Assembly (NCBI GenBank): GCA_029721515.1
Contig: CM056566.1
Location: 21,234,269-21,298,268, forward strand
Length of the DNA stretch: 64,000 nt
From: Synanceia verrucosa
Lineage: Eukaryota; Chordata; Actinopteri; Perciformes; Synanceiidae
Direction: 5' to 3'
The notes beneath the pieces were generated by a model. It made no database searches. It had not been told where the DNA came from and saw nothing but the letters and a program-made list of their open reading frames with translations. Both the position numbers and the translations under genes were made by a program. Below, piece after piece: positions 58,397 to 64,000 of this stretch (its first letter is position 1; each line of letters begins with the position of its first letter).

Positions 58397-58535
58397 ATGG
58401 GCTGCGGCTTGAGGAAACTGGAAGACCCGGAGGACAGCAGCCCCGGGAAGATCTACTCCACCCTGAAGAGACCTCAGGTGGAGACCAAGACGGAGACCGT
58501 GTACGAGTATGTCCTCCTGGACTTCAGCCTGGAAG
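58397..58535 (+). CDS. rftn2: rftn2 first coding exon (raftlin-2), partial gene
   Basis: ATG at 58397 in a strong Kozak context (GAGGCCATGG) opens 46 codons plus one base before the donor GGAAG|GTAGGC at 58536. The peptide starts MGCGLRKLEDPEDSSPGK, continues with STLKRPQVETKTE and ends YVLLDFSLE. By recall this matches human RFTN2 nearly residue for residue. RFTN1 starts MGCGLNKLEKRD, so the paralogue call is clear. Gly2 is the N-myristoylation site and Cys3 the palmitoylation site that anchor raftlins to lipid rafts, and both are present. Family role: raft scaffold proteins; RFTN1 acts in B-cell receptor signalling and TLR ligand uptake, and RFTN2 is less studied. Later exons lie to the right. 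The intron is phase 1. Confidence 0.95.
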
Positions 58536-58733
58536 GTAGGCTGGCACTATCGATTACTAAAGTTTACAATCGATCGATCAATCAATACATTTCTACTTAA
58601 GCACAAACAAGCTGAAAAAATCAATGAAACCAGTGAGAAAATTAAGAGGCAACAAATTCAGTTCAAGCTGCTTTATATAGATTTTTAAATGTAATATTTA
58701 CGGGTGTTTGACTGTTGGTTCAGACAAAACAAG

Positions 58734-59160
58734 TTGAGCTGAAATTATTAATTCGATTCAATTAATCGATCAACAGAAAGTTAATCAGCAACTATTTTTG
58801 AACAAGAATTCAAATTCGAATTTGAATTTTCTGGTTCCATGTGTTCAGCTGTGAGGATGTGATGCTTTGCTTCATCATATTGCAGGGACTTTAATAACTT
58901 TGGGGTTCTGATTATACTTTTCTGACATTTTATTTAACTTAAAAATGTTTCTCCATCGTTCAGAAATAAAAACTCTCTATTATTGTGACCACTGATTACT
59001 GTTATGTTCCTTTTTTTAAACATAAACTCCACCCAGAAATTGCTGGTTCTTCTCCAGTGTGAGGATTTGTTGATTTTATTTCTGTTTCATGTCTTTTTGA
59101 GTTCAGTATCTTTGGTTTTTTGGGGCTTTTCTGGGGGACAAAACAAGACATCTAAACACA
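58734..59160. mobile_element. GCTGCAAC/GATTAATCGAT element, two partial copies
   Basis: 58734-58935 has TTCGATTCAATTAATCGATC, AAAGTTAATCAGCAACTATT and CAGCTGTGAGGATGTGATGC. 59058-59160 has GTGTGAGGATTTGTTGATTT and TCAGTATCTTTGGTTTTTTG, i.e. the same internal block again. Both are diverged. Confidence 0.55.
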
Positions 59161-60370
59161 TCACCTCGACCTTTTCGATGCTGTGTTTGTATTGTTGTCT
59201 CTGTTCAATAGAATATTAAAATAATCATTACTTTGGAGCTCTGTACTTTGCATTTATCACACTTTCATGTCCCTAATGTGATCTCTTACAAAGAATAAGG
59301 ATGTAAGCCCATCAGTTATAAACGTTAATATTTAGTATATAGTATTTTTACTGTGTTTTTCTGTTTATTCGACCTTCAAGCCCTGTTAATGGCACATTAA
59401 TTGACTTTAGAGCCCTTTCAGACTACATGTGTCCACCCTTACAGCGTCAAACTGTGGACTTCTCCCAGCAACAGGGCTGTTGGTTCAGCGAATCTGGAAA
59501 TAGGTCACTCAAGGTTTTCTTCCCATGCAACAAAATGCAGAGATGATGGACTCTAATTTGAACATGTGTGATAATCTCAGAGTGGTTGACTTTTTTTAAG
59601 GGCTAATCCCTTCATGTGTCCTCACACTGGCTGTTGTGACTCTGACCTATTTGGAAGGAAATGGTGATTAAGTTGTGAATGGGAGCTGAGCACGTAAACA
59701 GCAGGCCGGGAACGATAATGAATCATGGAGGAAAGTGCTGCTTCCCAAATTAGGGCACTCAGAGTGGATCCGGTCCAGTCTGCTGCATTAGATCCCACCA
59801 CGTGGACTAACGATCATTTTCCATAATAAATGTCAGAAAACAGTTTAAACAGTCCTGATCTCACAGAGACGTCCTCAAATGTCTTCTTTTTGTCTCACCA
59901 ACAGTCCCAAAGCCAACAATATTTAATTTACAGTCTATATATTATCTGAAACAAACCACACATAAATATTGTTTCTGGACAGACGGGAAGGAGCGTCAGC
60001 TTTATGACTGAGTAAATACACCAGACACTGATCTGAGACACAGGGCTGTAAAATATCACAAAATGATAAAAAAAAAGAATAATTTTTTTAGTACATACTG
60101 TATCTGGTTAGTATTATTAGTCCTTATTCCATTATTTCACTATTGTTGTTTATTTTATTTTTTTTTTGTTTAATGCTGCTGCAGCACAAATTTCCCCAAA
60201 TGGGGGATCAATGAAGTATTCAGTCAGTGCATGTTTAACTCTTGAATACATCACAAAAAGGATTAGGTGTTGTAATGAAATATTTAAAGGACACAGGTTT
60301 AAGAAATAGGATGTAGGTGAATACTTTTTTTGTGTGTGTAATCTGACCATCTTATGTCACACACTCCAGT

Positions 60371-60386
60371 CCAGTAGGTGGCAGTA
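60371..60386 (+). promoter_or_regulatory. CTCF-like motif inside a repeat terminus
   Basis: CCAGTAGGTGGCAG fits the CTCF core CCASYAGRKGGCRS at every position. The surrounding CAGTAATTGCACTTAAAAGT and TTGGCTGCCAACCGCC look like the end of a dispersed teleost repeat that carries this motif, and a weaker relative is at 20664-20680. Confidence 0.4.
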
Positions 60387-60441
60387 ATTGCACTTAAAAG
60401 TTGGCTGCCAACCGCCAATGAAAATGAAGAAAGAAAGATGT

Positions 60442-60935
60442 TTAACTGACTTATTGTCAGCTGTTTTATAAAACACAAAGTGTCTTGTTCCAGTGTTTTG
60501 GTCCATTTTGAGTCATATTTCTAGACCCACAGAATATTTAGTACTATGTCTCTGAAAACAGTGAATAGCTCAAATGAAAGAAGAGACTCTCTATTTCATC
60601 ATGAAAAAAATGTTTGTTTTTACCTTGTTCCATTCTTGTTTTATCAGAGGTAGAGTAGAGGACACTTTCACCAAAATCACCACTTTTTCTCCACATTCTG
60701 TTTGTTTTGCTCTCTAATCTCGATCGTCTCCACTTCCTGTTTTGATCTCTGTGGTGTATACCGTCTCTTTATGCTCTGACTACATCTCCCAGAAGCCCCA
60801 GCATTACTCACAGGCTACAGGAGACAGTGATTGGCGATCTGCTGCAGAAAAAACTGACGTATTATTACATCGATGGCACTCAATTGTCAGATTTGAAATG
60901 ACGTTGAAATACATCACTGGCACTCAAAGACTTAA
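60442..60935. mobile_element. TTAA-flanked piggyBac-like MITE, copy F (longest)
   Basis: The left end has TTAACTGAC at TTAA 60442-60445, and the right end has GGCACTCAAAGACTTAA. The interior contains AAAGTGTCTTGTTCCAGTGT, AGAAGAGACTCTCTATTTCA, TCGATCGTCTCCACTTCCTG and ATGCTCTGACTACATCTCCC. A 70-codon ORF within it (60742-60954) shares its first 24 codons with an ORF in copy C because of shared repeat sequence, not conservation. Confidence 0.85.
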
Positions 60936-62369
60936 AGAATATTTATTAAGTTGAGTATCAGATGGGATAAAGGATCACAATCAGGACAAAAAAAGGGAAG
61001 TCATGGGTTGTGCTCTGAGACGGCCTTGTGAGTAAAAGCCTTCAGACAGGGTGTGTTTGAGTCATGGATGGTGTCTGGATCCACCTTAAACAGATATATC
61101 TTCTGTTTCCGATCAGGTGATGAAAAAGTCGAATGATCGCAGCGGTCCTTTTAGAACTAAGTAAATTTGAAAAGCTCGTCTGAGTTGCTTGAGAGATTGA
61201 CTTGCTCTACAAATTTGAGAATTTTTTCCAAATCACACCAGCACTCACTGGCCTAAATTTGGACGCTTCCATCGCTGAACACTTCCACAATCTTAATATA
61301 ACATTATCAGCATACAGCTGCTGTTTATGAAGGGAAGAAGAGAGGAATCCAGCACATTTAAGGCAGAGTAAATGTAAAAATGCAGGTTTAATGTTCAGGC
61401 TTTGTGTCTTCCTGGCTTTGTTTGATCATCCTTGTCTTAAAATGTGTGAGTGTGTGTTTCAAAGTGTGAATAAGTGGCAGAGCCAAAAGATAAACTGGAG
61501 TGATTCCAGTCTCTAGTAGTCATGTGCAATCTGGTGATGGCTGGCATCTTCAGAGGCATTTCTGTCTCTCTTTTACATGACTTGAACTGTGCTAATCATC
61601 TCCTTTATGGTGCAGCTTAAAAAAAAAATCAATCACTTGTAGTCAGTGAAGCCTCTGCTCACCAAATGGAAGCTGAAAAGACCCACAAGAAGCAGTTTTG
61701 TGCCACTAAATGTGCTTTTTCTGGCTCTCACTTTCCTCCATGATAGGGCTTTGATGTGCTCCCAAATTCACAAAGCCAAGCCAGGTAGATCAATATTAAA
61801 TACCCAGTGATTGAAGAGCACCAAGTGAGGAAAGTCTGAAATGATTCAATCAACCCAAACAACTCCGGTCTGCAACACAGGGTTCGTTCATCACATACGT
61901 ATGTGATGAAATGTCTTAATTGCCTAGAAAACTTTATTGTTGTTATTATTTTACAGTTACACTGATTTTACTGATCACATCCAGATCAGTTGTCATTTGA
62001 TGTGAATTTGAGCGTTCAATGTTAATATTTTTACAGTAGAAATCTGCTTGCACAAAGTAAATTTTTACTCGCCTAAATACAAATTGTTTTAATTTTAAAT
62101 TAATCAATTAGCATGCTAAATAATGACAAAGACTAAAGTGAACTGTGATGTTTCATCTTTATTTAAAATAATCTGGAGTTTCTGTTAGCATGCTAACACA
62201 CTAAATAATTTAATATAGCGCCATCATCAGGTTAAATTATCGGCTCTTATCTCAGCTTTTCTATGTGTTCAGAGATTATTAGCACAAATGCTAGCAGGCT
62301 AACGCACTACAAGAAGATGATATTGTATGTATTTTTAGGTCATGATCACTGATTAATCACCTGATTGAT

Positions 62370-63376
62370 TAGAGCTGTGCGGTGTTACGATATATATCAT
62401 AATATGATATAAAAATGTCTACCGTACGATATAAGCCTCCGTTGTTTATATCGTAATTTTAACGTGTAGCTACTTAGTTAGCTCTGTTGCTACACTAATG
62501 TTAGCGTCACTGCGGTTGTGGTTTAGCTGTGATGTGTAAAGCACATCTCAACATCTGAATGACCGCTGGATAATCCGAATGTTAGCCTGACAAACCAGAC
62601 TAGGACATGAAATGTATAGTTTAGGGGTAGTCGATAGGCAGAGGTGAAGCCTTCAAACTGCCTCTGCATGTAATAGGCCAGCTCTATGACCAATCAGAGC
62701 AACGGACAATGTGATGCTACCAGCAGAGTCAGCTGGTATATTAGGCTTTTGCCGTAGCCAGTCGGCAAAACAGCAAATACATCCTTCTTTAAAACTGATG
62801 ACTTGAGTGCTTCTTAAAATAAAAGCCCAAACCTAACTCTTTTAAAAATTCATGACAGAGCCGATTCAAACCACTGCTGTTCGTTAGCCACAGCCATCTT
62901 GGTTGTTGTGCTATCTCCAGCGTCACGCAGCCTTGTCATCATCGTGCTACGCCCACCCAACGACTCGCTACACAGACAGAGCGTTGTGATTGGTCAGCTG
63001 GATTCTTGTCTGAGTCAGGATTATCTCTTATGGTGCGCCACTAGACCATCCTGCTAGGCAGAAATGTTTTTTGGTGCTCGGGTGAGTCTAGATTTCTAGG
63101 CTACACAAATGTTTGATGGGAGTTCAAAACATGTTCATTGTATGAAGCGTAGACATGATGTTATGAAGGCTAATGTAGCTGTAGTAACACTACTGCTTTG
63201 TGGTAGCATGTAGCATGTAGCAAGGACTGGTTTACAGCACTGGTTGCTAGGGAGGAAACAGGAGAGTGCAATGGAAAGAGAAAATAACGTTACATCAGGA
63301 AGAAAAATATCTGTCGTTATCGGGATATAAAATTAGCTAAATCAAGATGCAGTTTTGTCCATATCGCACAGCTCTA
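62370..63376. mobile_element. Element with AGCTGTGCGATAT-type ends, copy 2, carrying a nested element
   Basis: It starts TAGAGCTGTGCGGTGTTACG and ends CATATCGCACAGCTCTA. Both flanks and the interior words CTAATGTTAGCGTC and AAAATGTCTACCGTACGATA match the copy at 30296-30735. About 520 bases in the middle are another element (62583-63103), so it has been split. Confidence 0.7.
62583..63103. mobile_element. Nested element with TAGCCT...CTAGAC termini
   Basis: The left end TAGCCTGACAAACCAGACTA and the inverse of the right end TAGCCTAGAAATCTAGACTC are inverted termini. The interior is non-coding (GACCAATCAGAGCAACGG, GCGTTGTGATTGGTCAGC). A target duplication was not resolved. Confidence 0.65.
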
Positions 63377-64000
63377 CGATGGATCAATGCTCTGGCTTTC
63401 AGATGATCGATTGGCTGGCTGGCTGTTTTATGGTTTGAGCAGTTCTACGGTCCAATTTCCAACATGGCCGCTGTCAAAAATTGTGTCATAAACTACTGAT
63501 TTATTATTACTGGACTTACATTTTTTTTATTTTTCTACTCATAATAGCACAAAATAATGCTGTTTTCTCTATTTTTGTCAACAACTGGTTTAAATCAAGG
63601 CAGATTAAAACATAGTGTAGGTTGACACAACCTATAAGATGAATGTAATGTTAGTCTTTGAGTTACAGGAGGAGGCTTAAAGTGTGTATAGTCGACACAA
63701 ATGCCGTTACTGGTGAGCGCCTGGCTGACAGATGCTTCACATTTCTTATTGTTTTGTCTTGTTTCACTGCTTCGCTGCAGTGCTTTTTGTTCATGCAAGT
63801 TCACCATGAACTACTCGGATACGTTTACTGATCACTGTCGCTCATAGTAACCTGGACGCCATCATTTCAACAGCTCCATCTTTCTCTGTCTTTGCTTCTC
63901 CTTGAAAGGACGAAGCGTTTCTGGGACACGCAGCGCTGCTGTCATGACCCAGTAATCCTCCCCAGTGTGGATCCATGCTGGTTTCAGCAGAGCTCCCAGT
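63377..64000. other. No feature recognised
   Basis: Unique-looking rftn2 intronic DNA to the window edge. Confidence 0.5.

Larger units (their letters stand above)
58536..64000 (+). other. rftn2: rftn2 intron 1 (partial, continues beyond right edge)
   Basis: Downstream of the exon 1 donor no further raftlin coding sequence was recognised up to the window end. The intron holds fragments of the GCTGCAAC element (58734-59160), a TTAA-flanked MITE (60442-60935) and an AGCTGTGCGATAT-ended element with a second element inside it (62370-63376). Stretches 59180-60360 and 60940-62360 look like ordinary unique AT-rich sequence, apart from a possible LINE-type tail near 60180-60220 and 30-90-base GCTGCAAC-family fragments near 59853-59930. 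Confidence 0.8.

Overview
This is vertebrate nuclear DNA, almost certainly from a ray-finned (percomorph-type) teleost. It is AT-rich and non-operonic, full of CA/GT microsatellites and small non-autonomous DNA transposons of types common in teleosts, and it contains only two recognisable protein-coding exons, each ending at a splice donor inside a CpG-rich patch. No long intact ORF, rRNA, tRNA or CRISPR array was recognised.

Layout. Positions 1-45137 are read as the first intron of plcl1 (phospholipase C-like 1, PRIP-1), transcribed leftwards. Its first coding exon is 45138-45311 (minus strand), with a CpG-rich 5' leader/promoter up to about 46150. Positions 46150-58040 are intergenic. They hold a 1.45-kb minisatellite of about 70 units, TA/CA foldback DNA, hAT-type and Harbinger-type MITEs, a 146-bp tandem array, nuclear-receptor DR1 motifs and a CTCF-like motif. 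The first coding exon of rftn2 (raftlin-2) is 58397-58535 (plus strand), and its first intron runs off the right edge. The two genes are therefore divergent, transcribed away from each other from promoters about 12 kb apart. Human PLCL1 and RFTN2 are also divergent neighbours, but there MARS2 and BOLL lie between them; neither is visible here. The ohnologous human block PLCL2-DAZL-RFTN1 has the same architecture.

The non-coding space is mostly a mobile-element record: a decayed Tc1-like transposase, a THAP-domain exon relic with in-frame stops, a LINE reverse-transcriptase relic (YADD), six copies of one TTAA-flanked piggyBac-like MITE, two TA-flanked MITEs with internal minisatellites, two copies of an AGCTGTGCGATAT-ended element, many copies of a GCTGCAAC/GATTAATCGAT element, and several long foldbacks. 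Nested insertions allow relative dating at 38638-39497, 49210-50285, 62370-63376 and around the 146-bp array at 56700-58000.

No new protein system was found. The most unusual signals are structural: a 146-bp-period array (nucleosome-core length) abutting the rftn2 promoter, a 20/21-bp alternating minisatellite, a 29-bp array open in all three minus-strand frames, a decayed 31-bp array split by a retrotransposon tail, and a perfect 18-bp hairpin.
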